Assembly (NCBI RefSeq): GCF_030127145.1
Contig: NZ_CP126158.1
Span: 2,666,001 to 2,730,000 of the forward strand
Origin: Halobaculum halobium
GTDB taxonomy: Archaea > Halobacteriota > Halobacteria > Halobacteriales > Haloferacaceae
Length of the DNA stretch: 64,000 bases
Direction: 5' to 3'
The notes beneath the pieces are model-generated. The model had not been told where the DNA came from. It saw only the letters and a list, made by a program, of their open reading frames with translations, and made no database searches. This document shows positions 35,178 through 43,875 of this stretch, piece by piece (within the stretch, counting starts at the first letter, position 1; every line of letters starts with the position of its first letter). The position numbers and the translations under genes are program-made.

Positions 35178-35680
35178 AGATCGTCGCTCGCTGTCGGTTC
35201 GACCGCGAACGGACTGTCGCCCTCGCGCCACGACCAGCCCGGCAGTCTGGTCTGGAAGCCAGCCGCAAGCGCCGCGTCGAGGTCGTCGGCGCCGGCCGTG
35301 TCGCTGTCGGCGGCGCCGTCCACGCGCGTATCCGCGAAGTGGAACGTCGCCTCCGCCAGCAGCGCGAGCGGCTGGCCGCCCGCGATGGTCGACGCGAGCT
35401 GTCGGCCGAGCAGTTCGTCGACGACGAACCCGGGGTAGTCTCCCTCCACGTCGAGGTCGCGGAGGAGTCCGGCGAGGGCGGCGACGTTGACCGCGCGGTC
35501 GCCGTCGGTGAACACGCGGTCGACCTCGCGGCGGTACTGCTCGTCGGTGACCGCGTCGACCTCGGTGTCGAATAACTCGCCCAGCGCGGTCCGCGTGTCG
35601 TTGAGCAGGGGGACGACCGCGGGGGCGCGCTCGCGGAGTCGATCCCGCTCCGCGGCCACAGTCGCAGGCGTGAGTCGCAT
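35174..35680 (-). CDS. Conserved haloarchaeal protein, unknown function
   Basis: A 168-residue acidic, mostly helical protein: MRLTPATVAAERDRLRERAP, DAVTDEQYRREVDRVFTDGD and LAGLLRDLDVEGDYPGFVVD. It has no membrane segment and no clear catalytic motif. It is coupled to the broken Nudix gene by a GTGA overlap and is divergent from the aCPSF1 gene, sharing a short intergenic region. I do not assign a family. Confidence 0.7.
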   Translation of the reverse strand: MRLTPATVAAERDRLRERAPAVVPLLNDTRTALGELFDTEVDAVTDEQYRREVDRVFTDGDRAVNVAALAGLLRDLDVEGDYPGFVVDELLGRQLASTIAGGQPLALLAEATFHFADTRVDGAADSDTAGADDLDAALAAGFQTRLPGWSWREGDSPFAVEPTASDDL

Positions 35681-35721
35681 ACGGGCCGTTCGGACCGCCC
35701 CCTGGTAGGGGTTTGCGAAGG

Positions 35722-35731
35722 GTTTTATAAC
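35722..35731. promoter_or_regulatory. TATA box between the unknown gene and aCPSF1
   Basis: GTTTTATAAC is the best TATA candidate in the divergent gap. It lies about 42 bases before the minus-strand ATG at 35680 and about 160 bases before the aCPSF1 ATG. If used for aCPSF1 it would produce a 5' leader of roughly 135 bases, unusually long for a haloarchaeon. Confidence 0.5.
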
Positions 35732-35805
35732 GCGCGGGGGATACGGGGTGATAAGCGGGTTTTCCGTCGCCCACGAGGGCAGCTACAACGGAGCGTCCCG
35801 TACGC

Positions 35806-35892
35806 ATGCAGTCTTCAACTCACAGTCGACCCGAGGGCGTCGCGTCCGACAGCCGCGCCCTCCGGGACCCGCGACGATCCTCTCACATATGA
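35806..35892 (+). CDS. Possible 28-residue upstream ORF coupled to aCPSF1
   Basis: An ATG at 35806 opens 28 codons (MQSSTHSRPEGVASDSR and so on) whose TGA overlaps the aCPSF1 ATG as ATGA. The peptide has no recognisable fold. The exact coupling geometry, matching that of genuine operon neighbours in this genome, is the main support. It could instead be chance in open GC-rich DNA. Confidence 0.35.
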   Translation: MQSSTHSRPEGVASDSRALRDPRRSSHI

Positions 35893-37814
35893 GTCAAGTC
35901 GAGAAGCAGTTAGCCGACACGAAAGCACAGATCGAATCGGAGATCCCCGACGATATCTCCGTCACCGACGTGAAGTACGAGGGCCCGGAGCTGGTCGTCT
36001 ACACGCGTCACCCGAAGGAATTCGCCCAGGACGGCGACCTGGTCCGACGGCTCGCGTCCAAGCTCCGAAAGCGGATCACCGTCCGACCGCACCCGGACGT
36101 GCTCTCCGATCCGCGCGAGGCCGAGACGAAGATCGAAGAGATCATCCCCGGAGACGCCGGGGTCACCGACCTCGACTTCCACGAGGACACCGGAGAGGTC
36201 GTCATCGAGGCCGAGAAGCCCGGCATGGTCATCGGCCGCCGCGGCTCGACGCTCCGGGAGATCACACAGGAGGTCGGCTGGACGCCCGAGGTCGTTCGGA
36301 CGCCGCCCATCGAGTCCTCCACCGTCTCGAACGTTCGAAACTTCCTGAAGCAGGAGCGCGAGGAGCGCCGCGACATCCTCGAGCGCGTCGGCCGAACCAT
36401 CCACCGCGAGGAGATGGCCGACGAGCAGTGGGTCCGCATCACGACCCTCGGCTGCTGCCGTGAGGTCGGGCGCGCCTCGTTCATTCTCAACACCGCCGAG
36501 ACGCGGATCCTCGTCGACTGCGGCGACAAGCCCGGCGCGGAGGGCGAGGTGCCGTACCTCCAGGTGCCCGAGGCGCTGGGCGCGGGCGCACAGAACATCG
36601 ACGCGGTCGTGCTCACCCACGCCCACCTCGACCACTCGGCGCTCATTCCGCTGCTGTTCAAGTACGGCTACGACGGCCCGATCTACTGTACGGAGCCAAC
36701 GCGCGACCTGATGGGCCTGCTCACGCTCGACTACCTCGACGTGGCGAGCAAGGAGGGGCGCACGCCGCCGTACGAGTCGGCGCAGGTGCGAGAGGCGATC
36801 AAACACACCATCCCGCTGGAGTACGGCGACGTGACCGACATCGCCCCCGACGTGAAGCTCACGTTCCACAACGCGGGGCACATCCTCGGCTCTGCGGTGT
36901 CGCACTTCCACATCGGCGACGGCCTCTACAACGTCGCGTTCTCCGGCGACATCCACTACGACGACACGCGGCTGTTCAACGGCGCGGTCAACGACTTCCC
37001 GCGCGTCGAGACGCTCGTGATGGAGTCCACCTACGGCGGCCGCAACGACTACCAGACGGATCAGGAGGACTCCGAGCGCAAGTTGGTCGAGGTGATCAAC
37101 GAGACGTACGAGGACGACGGGAAAGTGCTCATCCCGGCGTTCGCGGTCGGGCGCTCCCAGGAGATCATGATGGTGCTGGAGGAGGCGATGCGCACCGACA
37201 AGATCCCGGAGATGCCGGTCCACCTCGACGGGATGATCTGGGAGGCGACGGCGATCCACTCGACGTACCCCGAGTACCTGCGCGACGACCTCCGTGACCG
37301 GATCTTCCACGAGGACGAGAACCCCTTCCTCGCCGACCAGTTCAACCACATCGACGGCGGCGAGGACGAGCGACAGGAGGTCGCCGACGGCGGCCCCTGC
37401 ATCATCCTCTCCACCTCGGGGATGATGACCGGCGGCCCGATCATGTCGTGGCTGCGCCACCTCGGCGGCGAGGAGCACTCCACGCTCACCTTCGTCGGCT
37501 ACCAGGCGCAGGGAACCCTCGGGCGTCGCATCCAGAACGGCTGGGACGAGATTCCGGTGCAGGACCCGCGCGACCGCAGCCGCGAGTCGACCATCTCCCT
37601 GCGGATGGGAGTCGAGGTCGTCGACGGCTTCTCCGGCCACGCCGACCGACAGGGGCTCGAGAACTTCGTGAAGACGATGAACCCGCGCCCCGAGAAGGTG
37701 CTGTGCGTCCACGGCGACGAGCGCTCGGTGCAGGACTTCTCGTCGGCGTTGTACCACGAGTACAACGTGCGAACGTTCGCCCCGAAGAACCTGGAGACGT
37801 TCCGGTTCAAGTGA
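35889..37814 (+). CDS. Archaeal CPSF1 (KH - metallo-beta-lactamase - beta-CASP ribonuclease)
   Basis: A 641-residue endo/exoribonuclease that terminates archaeal transcription by 3'-end cleavage. N-terminal KH domains (residues about 60-145, [20 protein letters not shown]) bind U-rich RNA. The metallo-beta-lactamase core has HAHLDH (HxHxDH motif), [15 protein letters not shown] and [10 protein letters not shown]. The beta-CASP insert follows ([38 protein letters not shown]), and later motifs are [15 protein letters not shown] and [15 protein letters not shown]. Length and order match the aCPSF1 family. The ATG at 35889 gives the conserved start [20 protein letters not shown]. Confidence 0.95.
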   Translation: MSQVEKQLADTKAQIESEIPDDISVTDVKYEGPELVVYTRHPKEFAQDGDLVRRLASKLRKRITVRPHPDVLSDPREAETKIEEIIPGDAGVTDLDFHEDTGEVVIEAEKPGMVIGRRGSTLREITQEVGWTPEVVRTPPIESSTVSNVRNFLKQEREERRDILERVGRTIHREEMADEQWVRITTLGCCREVGRASFILNTAETRILVDCGDKPGAEGEVPYLQVPEALGAGAQNIDAVVLTHAHLDHSALIPLLFKYGYDGPIYCTEPTRDLMGLLTLDYLDVASKEGRTPPYESAQVREAIKHTIPLEYGDVTDIAPDVKLTFHNAGHILGSAVSHFHIGDGLYNVAFSGDIHYDDTRLFNGAVNDFPRVETLVMESTYGGRNDYQTDQEDSERKLVEVINETYEDDGKVLIPAFAVGRSQEIMMVLEEAMRTDKIPEMPVHLDGMIWEATAIHSTYPEYLRDDLRDRIFHEDENPFLADQFNHIDGGEDERQEVADGGPCIILSTSGMMTGGPIMSWLRHLGGEEHSTLTFVGYQAQGTLGRRIQNGWDEIPVQDPRDRSRESTISLRMGVEVVDGFSGHADRQGLENFVKTMNPRPEKVLCVHGDERSVQDFSSALYHEYNVRTFAPKNLETFRFK

Positions 37815-37825
37815 ACCGCTTTTGA

Positions 37826-37913
37826 CCGGGGAGTTCCTCGGCCGCCTTCGGCGGCCTGCGGGAACCCCCGGCCAAAACCCGTTCCTGCTGCTGACGGGAA
37901 ATCGAAGATTTCC
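37826..37913 (+). terminator. Strong hairpins after aCPSF1
   Basis: The first hairpin spans 37826-37871, with outer arms CCGGGGAGTTCC and GGGAACCCCCGG around an inner GGCCGCC-TTC-GGCGGCC. A second, GGAAATC-GAA-GATTTCC, is at 37897-37913. There is no long T run after either, so they may protect the 3' end or act in processing rather than intrinsic termination. The remaining sequence to 38055 holds no plausible gene. Confidence 0.45.
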
Positions 37914-38055
37914 TGAATGCCAACACCGCTCGCTCGGGCCTGCCGGCCCTCGCTCGCGGTCCAACACGGAGTGGTCTCGGATCGGTCCCTGGACGCTCAC
38001 GGTCAGTCGACCGATCACCGCCGGTACTCAAGTTCCGTCCCGTCGAGAGACTGGT

Positions 38056-38445
38056 ATGCGCCTCGCGCTCATCGCCCACGACGAACAGAAGGAGATGCTC
38101 GTCGAGTTCGCTCGCGAGTACACCGACACGCTCGCCGAGCACGACCTGCTCGCGACGGGAACGACCGGCAAGCGGCTCAACGAGGAAACCGACCTGACGG
38201 TCGAGCGAAAGTCCTCGGGACCGCTCGGCGGCGACATGCAGATCGGCGCGGAGGTCGCCGACGGCGACTGTCACGGCATCGTCTTCCTGCGCGACCCCCT
38301 GACCGCTCAACCCCACGAGCCGGACATCTCCGCGCTGTTGCGCGTCTGCGACGTACACGACGTGCCGCTGGCGACCAACCCCGCGAGCGCGGCGTACCTC
38401 ATCGAAGGGATCGACCGCGAGGGGACGGGATATCACGGAAAATAG
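38056..38445 (+). CDS. mgsA: Methylglyoxal synthase
   Basis: Converts dihydroxyacetone phosphate to methylglyoxal and phosphate. The 129 residues show [40 protein letters not shown], the conserved [16 protein letters not shown] and the phosphate-site region [20 protein letters not shown]. The typical N-terminal IAHD and C-terminal [13 protein letters not shown] are present. It stands alone on the plus strand. The ATG at 38056 gives the family N-terminus. Confidence 0.93.
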   Translation: MRLALIAHDEQKEMLVEFAREYTDTLAEHDLLATGTTGKRLNEETDLTVERKSSGPLGGDMQIGAEVADGDCHGIVFLRDPLTAQPHEPDISALLRVCDVHDVPLATNPASAAYLIEGIDREGTGYHGK

Positions 38446-38489
38446 CCGGCGCGGTGGACTTTTTCACTTCGACCGCCGAATCGTTGCCA

Positions 38490-38936
38490 GTGAGCCACCG
38501 GATCCCGGTCCGCGTCGCCGTTGCGCTCCTCGTGTCGCTGACGGCCCTCGGGGGGCCCGTCGTCGCGCCCGCCGCGGCCGCGCCCGAGGACTGCTTCGGC
38601 GACGGACGGGACCTCGACGTCGGCACCGAGGGCCCGACGATCGACCTGTCGATCTACACGTCGCTGTTCACGAACCTCGGGGGTGAAGGCGCGCTCGGAA
38701 TGTCCGCCGTCGGCCACACCGGCGAGTACGAGGTGATCAGCCTCCGGACCGGCGTCGTCTTCGCGGGCGTCGGCGACCCCGAGGGGTTCCTCACCGACCC
38801 CTTCTCGCGGTTCGGGCTCGCGTTCGACTACACGCTCTCGCTGCCGATGCTGTCGGCCGCTCCCGGCGACACCACCTACGAGCAGTCGGAGGCGCCCGTT
38901 GAGGGCGTCCCCGAGGCCGAGTGCTCTGTCGACTGA
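38490..38936 (+). CDS. Exported haloarchaeal protein of unknown function
   Basis: A 148-residue protein with a Sec-type signal peptide (residues 1-30: SHRIPVRVAVALLVSLTALG, with cleavage plausible after APAAAA). Two Cys remain in the mature chain (EDCFGDG and EAECSVD at the very end) and may form a disulfide. The middle is beta-rich (GEYEVISLRTGVVFAGVGDP, PFSRFGLAFDYTLSLPML). The GTG at 38490 is chosen because an AT-rich element ACTTTTTC lies about 30 bases upstream. Similar small secreted proteins occur in other haloarchaea; function unknown. Confidence 0.65.
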   Translation: MSHRIPVRVAVALLVSLTALGGPVVAPAAAAPEDCFGDGRDLDVGTEGPTIDLSIYTSLFTNLGGEGALGMSAVGHTGEYEVISLRTGVVFAGVGDPEGFLTDPFSRFGLAFDYTLSLPMLSAAPGDTTYEQSEAPVEGVPEAECSVD

Positions 38937-39062
38937 GGCGCGCGAGGCTGCTCGAACCGCCGTCGGTTCGGGGTCGCTCCGGCGCGTTCTCTCCGGAATC
39001 GAAGTCGGCGGGACCGCAGACAGGTATTTACCGGTTCTCGACGTGAACTGTGCAGAGTAGTT

Positions 39063-41324
39063 GTGGTCCCAGACCCAGGGGCGGACGACGACCCGCCCGT
39101 CGAGGAGCCGGCCGACGACGAACCCGCGCCAGAGCGCGTCACCGAGGGCCCCGTCCCAGACGGTACCTCGGAGCGGACCGGCCTCGACGAGCGCCGTCGC
39201 CGGCTCCTCGGGATCGCGGGTGTGGGGGTGCTCGGCGCCGCTGGAGTCGCCGGCGCGTGGCGCGCCTCGCGCCCGGCCGGAGCGCCGCCGGCCGAGACGC
39301 CGTCTGCGACCCCCACGCCGAACGCGACGGAGCCGGCGACAGAGCCGACCGAGACACCGCCCGAAGCGTCGACCGACGAGGTGCCCGCGTTGGTCCGGCG
39401 GTACGCGCCCGACCTCTACTACGGGCGGTTGGAGAAGTGGTTCCCCACCGATCCGCGCCCCTACGTGATCGAGACGGCGGACGGCCGGGTCGTCGACGGG
39501 TTCACCGCGCTCGACGAGTACACGGCCGAGTTCACAGCGACGGGCGCGCCGCCGGCCCCGACGGTGTTCTACAACGTCGTCGAGGCCGCAGACGGCGTCG
39601 ACGCGATCCAGTACTGGCAGTACTCCGTGTTCGATCAGTTCACCGTCAACTTCCACTGGCACGACTGGGAGCTGTTGCAGGTGTTCGTCGACCGCGAGTC
39701 CGGCCGGCCGTTGCTGTTGTCGGCGAGCGCGCACTCGCGGTCGGTTCCGAACAACGAGTTCCTCGATCCCGGTCTCCCCGATGGGACTCGCCCGGGCGTC
39801 CTCGCGGAGGTGGGTTCTCACTCGAGCGCGAGCGAGGTCAACGGGCGCGTCCCGACCTTCGAGCGACTCGCGGGCGGGAGTTGGAACTCGGACGTGTCGA
39901 ACGACTTCGTCGACGTCGCGTCGGGTGAACTGGCACGGTTCGCCTACGGACTCCCGCGCGACGAGGGGGCGCGGCTCCCGTTCGTCATGCCGGAACTCGA
40001 CGGGCACCGCCTCGACGACCACCCGGACCTCTCGGTCGGCCCGGCGGGGTTCATCGACGCGGCGGTCACCGTGACCGACTGGCGCGGGCTCCCTCGGCCG
40101 CCCGAATCGCTGCCGCTTCGCGTTCCCGGACTCGTTTTCACCCACCCGGAGAGCGCGACCGGGGGGGACGCGACGTACGCGCTCGAACCGATCGAGGTCG
40201 TCAGCGACGCCATCGACGACTTCGTCGGCCCACAGTTGAGTTTCGAGTTCGCGATTCCCGGTTTCGTGGAGGATCAACTCGCGAGCCACATCACGTCGGT
40301 CGGCATCCCTTGGGAGCAGGAGCGGTTCACTGACCCCCTCGCGGACGTCACCGACCCCGCCCACCGGCAGCGCATCGACGGGGAGTCGCCCGCGGGACTA
40401 CGAAACCGCGTCGTCGGACGGGTGCGGCTGCTCCAGACCGGGGCCGAAGGGGCCCTCGACCGCGTGAGCGACGGCGCGCGCGACGCACTCGCGGATTCGA
40501 TCACCGTCTCGTTCCGTCAGCCCCCAGTGGAACTGTGCACGCAGCTCGCGAGCGAGGACCCGGTCGCGTCGGTCACCAGGGCGGGTGCGTTCGGCTACCT
40601 GCACGTCGCGCCCGGCGAACACCGGCTCACCGTGAACGGCCCGGGGATCGCGCCGCTGGCTGTCGGATTCGACCATGACGGCGGACTCCTCCAGGCCGGC
40701 TCGGCGGGCGATCTGACGGTCGTCGCAAGCGAGAACGCCGGCTGGATCCGAGGGGACGGCCGTGACGCCGCCGGAGTCGCGCACGTCCGGGTCGTCGAAG
40801 ACTACGCGGGTGTCGTCTACGACGGCGCCCCCGTGGAGGACGACCGCTTCGCCGTCGCAGTTCACCGCGGTGGCCACTACACGGTCACCGTCGTCGACAG
40901 TGAGGGTCGCCCCGGCGCGTACCGCGTCGCCCCGGCCGACTTCGACGACGCCGGCGAGGCGGTCCGCGAGACCGTCGGGACGGGGAAGGCGAGCCTCGCG
41001 CGGACGCTCCGTGCGGAACTGTCCGCCCTCCTCGATCTGGCGAGCGAGTTCGCACGACAGGACCGCGGCGGCGACGAGGTCGTCGATCGACTCTCGGCCG
41101 CGCTGGAGGACGTCGACGCGGCGACGGCGACCGCCGAGCGCGGCGACGCCCAGTCCGCGAACGACCGGCTGTCGCGTGCGGCGGCGGCGCTGGAGGAGGC
41201 GCTCGACGTGCTGTTCAGCGAGGACCTCGGGGGGTACGACGACTCGTCGGTAGTGGCGCTGTACCCGCGCGTGCAGGAGGCGATAGGCCGGGCGGAACAG
41301 GCGATCCGAACCGAACTCGCCTGA
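39063..41324 (+). CDS. Exported protein with NLP/Vps62-like HWHDWE motif
   Basis: A 753-residue secreted or anchored protein starting at GTG 39063; a TATA-like GGTATTTACC lies about 35 bases upstream. A twin-arginine-like segment at about 44-66 (RRRRLLGIAGVGVLGAAGVA) is followed by a Thr/Pro-rich spacer to about 108. The next domain begins LVRRYAPDLYYGRLEKWFP, continues IQYWQYSVFDQFTVNF and has HWHDWE at residues 198-203. That motif and its setting resemble the GHRHDWE heptapeptide of NPP1/NLP proteins and the HxxDWE of Vps62-like proteins. Beta-rich repeats follow to about 630, then a helical C-terminus. Substrate and function are unknown. Confidence 0.7.
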   Translation: MVPDPGADDDPPVEEPADDEPAPERVTEGPVPDGTSERTGLDERRRRLLGIAGVGVLGAAGVAGAWRASRPAGAPPAETPSATPTPNATEPATEPTETPPEASTDEVPALVRRYAPDLYYGRLEKWFPTDPRPYVIETADGRVVDGFTALDEYTAEFTATGAPPAPTVFYNVVEAADGVDAIQYWQYSVFDQFTVNFHWHDWELLQVFVDRESGRPLLLSASAHSRSVPNNEFLDPGLPDGTRPGVLAEVGSHSSASEVNGRVPTFERLAGGSWNSDVSNDFVDVASGELARFAYGLPRDEGARLPFVMPELDGHRLDDHPDLSVGPAGFIDAAVTVTDWRGLPRPPESLPLRVPGLVFTHPESATGGDATYALEPIEVVSDAIDDFVGPQLSFEFAIPGFVEDQLASHITSVGIPWEQERFTDPLADVTDPAHRQRIDGESPAGLRNRVVGRVRLLQTGAEGALDRVSDGARDALADSITVSFRQPPVELCTQLASEDPVASVTRAGAFGYLHVAPGEHRLTVNGPGIAPLAVGFDHDGGLLQAGSAGDLTVVASENAGWIRGDGRDAAGVAHVRVVEDYAGVVYDGAPVEDDRFAVAVHRGGHYTVTVVDSEGRPGAYRVAPADFDDAGEAVRETVGTGKASLARTLRAELSALLDLASEFARQDRGGDEVVDRLSAALEDVDAATATAERGDAQSANDRLSRAAAALEEALDVLFSEDLGGYDDSSVVALYPRVQEAIGRAEQAIRTELA

Positions 41325-41352
41325 GGATCGTCCCTTCGACGGCGTCGCGCCC

Positions 41353-42240
41353 TCACTCCTCGGTGACCGCCTCGCTCGGGTCGACTGCCTCCCCGGCGAG
41401 TTCGTCCACACCCCTCCGGTCGCACAGGTCGTACAGCGGGCAGGCCTCCGGTCGCTTCAGGCAGGCCGGGTCGCGGGCGGTACAGTACTCACGTCCGAAC
41501 TGGATCATCGCGGTGTGGCCGAAGCCGCATTTCTCGGGCGGCACCGCCTCCTCTAGTGCGGCCCGTACTGCCTCGTGGTCGGCATCCCCGGGCGCCAGCC
41601 CCATCCGGCGGGAGATGCGATGGACGTGCGTGTCAACGGGAAAGACGCCGCCGCGGCCGCCGGCGAACAGGAGGACGCAGTCGGCGGTTTTGGGCCCGAC
41701 GCCGTCCATGTCGAGCAGCGTCTCGCGGACCGTGGCCGGGTCCGCCTCGCGAACGAAGGCGTCGAACCCGTCGGCGCCGCCGTACTCCTCGACGACGCGC
41801 TCGGCGAGCGCGACGATCCGCTCCGATTTCACGTTGTACAGCCCTGCTCCGGAGATAGTCTCGGCCAATTCGTCCCGCGCGGCGTTCGCCAGCGACGACG
41901 CCAGATCCCCTGGCCACTCGGATCCGCCACGCTCGCGGCCCGCGTCGCTCCCCGATCGCGTCGCCGCGGCGCCGGGCGGCTCCTCCGGCCCGTACCGCGC
42001 CAGCAGCGCGTCGTGTGCCGGCTGGCTCGCCTTGTCGCTGGTGTTCTGCGAGAGGACCGTCCGGACCAGACATTCGAAGGCGTCCTGCCCGCCGTAGGCC
42101 TTGCGCCAGTACAGGTCGCCGAGGGCGTCGACGACGGCCTCGCCGCGCGTCGCCGGCTCGTCAGCCGAGTCGAACGCCGCCGGACGGCCGCCGCCCGCGT
42201 CGCCGCCGCTGATGTTCTCGGCCGGTTCGTCGTCGGACAT
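41353..42240 (-). CDS. nth: Endonuclease III-type DNA glycosylase/AP lyase
   Basis: Base-excision repair enzyme of 295 residues. The helix-hairpin-helix MDGVGPKTADCVLLFAGGRG holds the catalytic Lys, and the Asp lies in PVDTHVHRISRRMGLA. The 4Fe-4S loop reads C-X6-C-X6-C-X5-C (YCTARDPACLKRPEAC, then PLYDLC), four residues longer between the second and third Cys than bacterial Nth. An Ala/Ser/Gly-rich insertion at about 95-120 separates LVRTVLSQNTSDKASQPAHD from the repair core. The start MSDDEPAEN at 42240 is preferred over an ATG 27 bases upstream. Confidence 0.9.
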   Translation of the reverse strand: MSDDEPAENISGGDAGGGRPAAFDSADEPATRGEAVVDALGDLYWRKAYGGQDAFECLVRTVLSQNTSDKASQPAHDALLARYGPEEPPGAAATRSGSDAGRERGGSEWPGDLASSLANAARDELAETISGAGLYNVKSERIVALAERVVEEYGGADGFDAFVREADPATVRETLLDMDGVGPKTADCVLLFAGGRGGVFPVDTHVHRISRRMGLAPGDADHEAVRAALEEAVPPEKCGFGHTAMIQFGREYCTARDPACLKRPEACPLYDLCDRRGVDELAGEAVDPSEAVTEE

Positions 42241-42337
42241 GGCCGCCGTTCGGGCGTCATCGTACAAGAACCGTCGCCCGCGCGGTCTGGGTGCCTGGTG
42301 GTCGGGCGGCCTCCCCGCGTCAGCCGGTGGTCGCCGG

Positions 42338-42808
42338 TTACGGTTCGACGCGCAGCGTCACTGTCAGCGGTGCGCCCCGCTCCAGCGCGGTCACGAGCCG
42401 TCGGTCGAAGTCGGCGGCGGCCTTGTCGGCGTCGACCATGATCGTCCGCTCGTCGACGTAGTCGCTGGTGCGTCCGACAATGCTCCGGTCGCCCTCGTAC
42501 GATAGGTCCGGGTGGCCGCGTCCCGTCACCGTCTCGGTCGCGTCCGCGGCGCCGAACTCGGCGACGATCGTCGCCTCCCGCGAGCGACACGCCTCGACGA
42601 ACGACCGCGGCACGTCCGCCGGAGTCGTGTCCGCCTCGATCGCGAGGATGCAGTCGCCCGCGGGCGTGAGCCAGTCGTCGCTCGTCACCTCGAAGGTGCT
42701 CGTGTGCTCGGCGCTGACGTGCTCGTGGCCCGACGCGCGGACGGTCACCTCCCGGATCGGACCCGCGGTCGTCGTCGCGTCCGACTCGCTCGACGCCTCG
42801 TCGGTCAT
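42338..42808 (-). CDS. DUF371-family protein
   Basis: A 156-residue cytoplasmic protein. Family-like blocks are VTVRASGHEHVSAEHTSTFE, TSDDWLTPAGDCILAIEADT and TGRGHPDLSYEGDRSIVGRT. DUF371 is widespread in archaea and uncharacterised; the conserved His and Cys positions are suggestive but unproven. It lies between endonuclease III and the DUF368 gene on the same strand, with gaps of 97 and 53 bases. Confidence 0.8.
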   Translation of the reverse strand: MTDEASSESDATTTAGPIREVTVRASGHEHVSAEHTSTFEVTSDDWLTPAGDCILAIEADTTPADVPRSFVEACRSREATIVAEFGAADATETVTGRGHPDLSYEGDRSIVGRTSDYVDERTIMVDADKAAADFDRRLVTALERGAPLTVTLRVEP

Positions 42809-42861
42809 ATCGGTGCTGGGCGACGGCGGGACAAAACGCCCGCGGGTCGCGATCGAGGCGA

Positions 42862-43875
42862 TCAGTCCAGGTCGACGCCGCCGGCGAGCCGGTCGAGTCC
42901 GACGACGAGAAGCGCGCCGACCGCGGCCGCGACGACGAACTCGCCGCCGACCGTCGCGGTCCAGGCACCGATCTCCTCGCCGACGCGGACGACGGGCGCC
43001 CTGAGTGCGCCGACGATGAGGCCGATCAGGAACGCGAGCGTCGCCTCGCGCCGCGCCGCGAGCGCCGCCCGAACCGCGTGGGCGACGGTGAGCAGTCCGA
43101 CGACGCCGCCCGCGAGGAACGCGACCACCGGGATCCCGGCCTCGATGGCCGCGGCCATCGGGCCGCCGGTCGCGACCGCCAGCAGCGAATCGACGAACAC
43201 GGACAGCGCCTCGGTCATCCGCTCGTACTGGCCGAGGATGACCAGCAGGAGCGACCCCGAGATGCCGGGGAGGATCATCGCGCTCACCGCGACCGCGCCC
43301 GCGAAGAACGTCGCGAGCGCGGTCTCGCCGAGCGCCGCGGACGCGCGCCCGGAGGCGACGAACGCCAGCGCCGCTCCCGCGACGGCCGCGGCGGCCCGGC
43401 CGGCGGTGTCGACGCGGAACTCGTCTCTGAGCACGACCGCCGACGCGCCGATGAGCCCGAAGAAGAAGCCGTACGTGAGCACGGGGGCCGTCTCCAGCGC
43501 GACGTGTAACACCCGGGTGACGGTGAGGATCGCGGTGGCGATTCCCGCGCCGAGCGCGAGCAGGAACGCCCCGTCGATGTCGGTCCAGACGGCGCGAAGC
43601 TGGTCTCGGTCACCGAGGAGCCCCTCGATCGTGCGGCGCGCGAGCGACGGCGAGGCGGCCGTGACCGCGGCGATGAGGCGGTCGTAGATCCCGGTGATCA
43701 ACGCGATGGTCCCGCCGGAGACGCCGGGGACGGCGTCGGCGGTCCCCATCGCGACCCCGCGGAGGTACGTGCCGATCGGTCCCTCGTCGCGTTCGATCAG
43801 GGTCGCGTCCGCCGAGCCGGTCGCCTCCGAATCGTCCGCCGCGTCGACTGCGTCATCGCCGCTGGAGTCCGTCAT
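42862..43875 (-). CDS. DUF368 (PopT-type) polyprenyl-phosphate translocase
   Basis: An integral membrane protein of 337 residues with 8-9 helices and the two DUF368 inverted motifs, ADAVPGVSGGTIALITGIYD near the N-terminus and SAMILPGISGSLLLVILGQY in the middle. DUF368 proteins were identified in bacteria as undecaprenyl-phosphate translocases (PopT), which return the lipid carrier to the cytoplasmic face. Here the gene starts immediately after the aglB stop with no gap, so a role in recycling dolichol phosphate after N-glycan transfer is a natural inference. The first 28 or so residues are an acidic cytosolic tail. Confidence 0.85.
   Translation of the reverse strand: MTDSSGDDAVDAADDSEATGSADATLIERDEGPIGTYLRGVAMGTADAVPGVSGGTIALITGIYDRLIAAVTAASPSLARRTIEGLLGDRDQLRAVWTDIDGAFLLALGAGIATAILTVTRVLHVALETAPVLTYGFFFGLIGASAVVLRDEFRVDTAGRAAAAVAGAALAFVASGRASAALGETALATFFAGAVAVSAMILPGISGSLLLVILGQYERMTEALSVFVDSLLAVATGGPMAAAIEAGIPVVAFLAGGVVGLLTVAHAVRAALAARREATLAFLIGLIVGALRAPVVRVGEEIGAWTATVGGEFVVAAAVGALLVVGLDRLAGGVDLD

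Noticed and set aside
35910-38018. Minus-strand frame opposite aCPSF1
   Set aside because: Shadow of a well-conserved gene; no own promoter or motifs.
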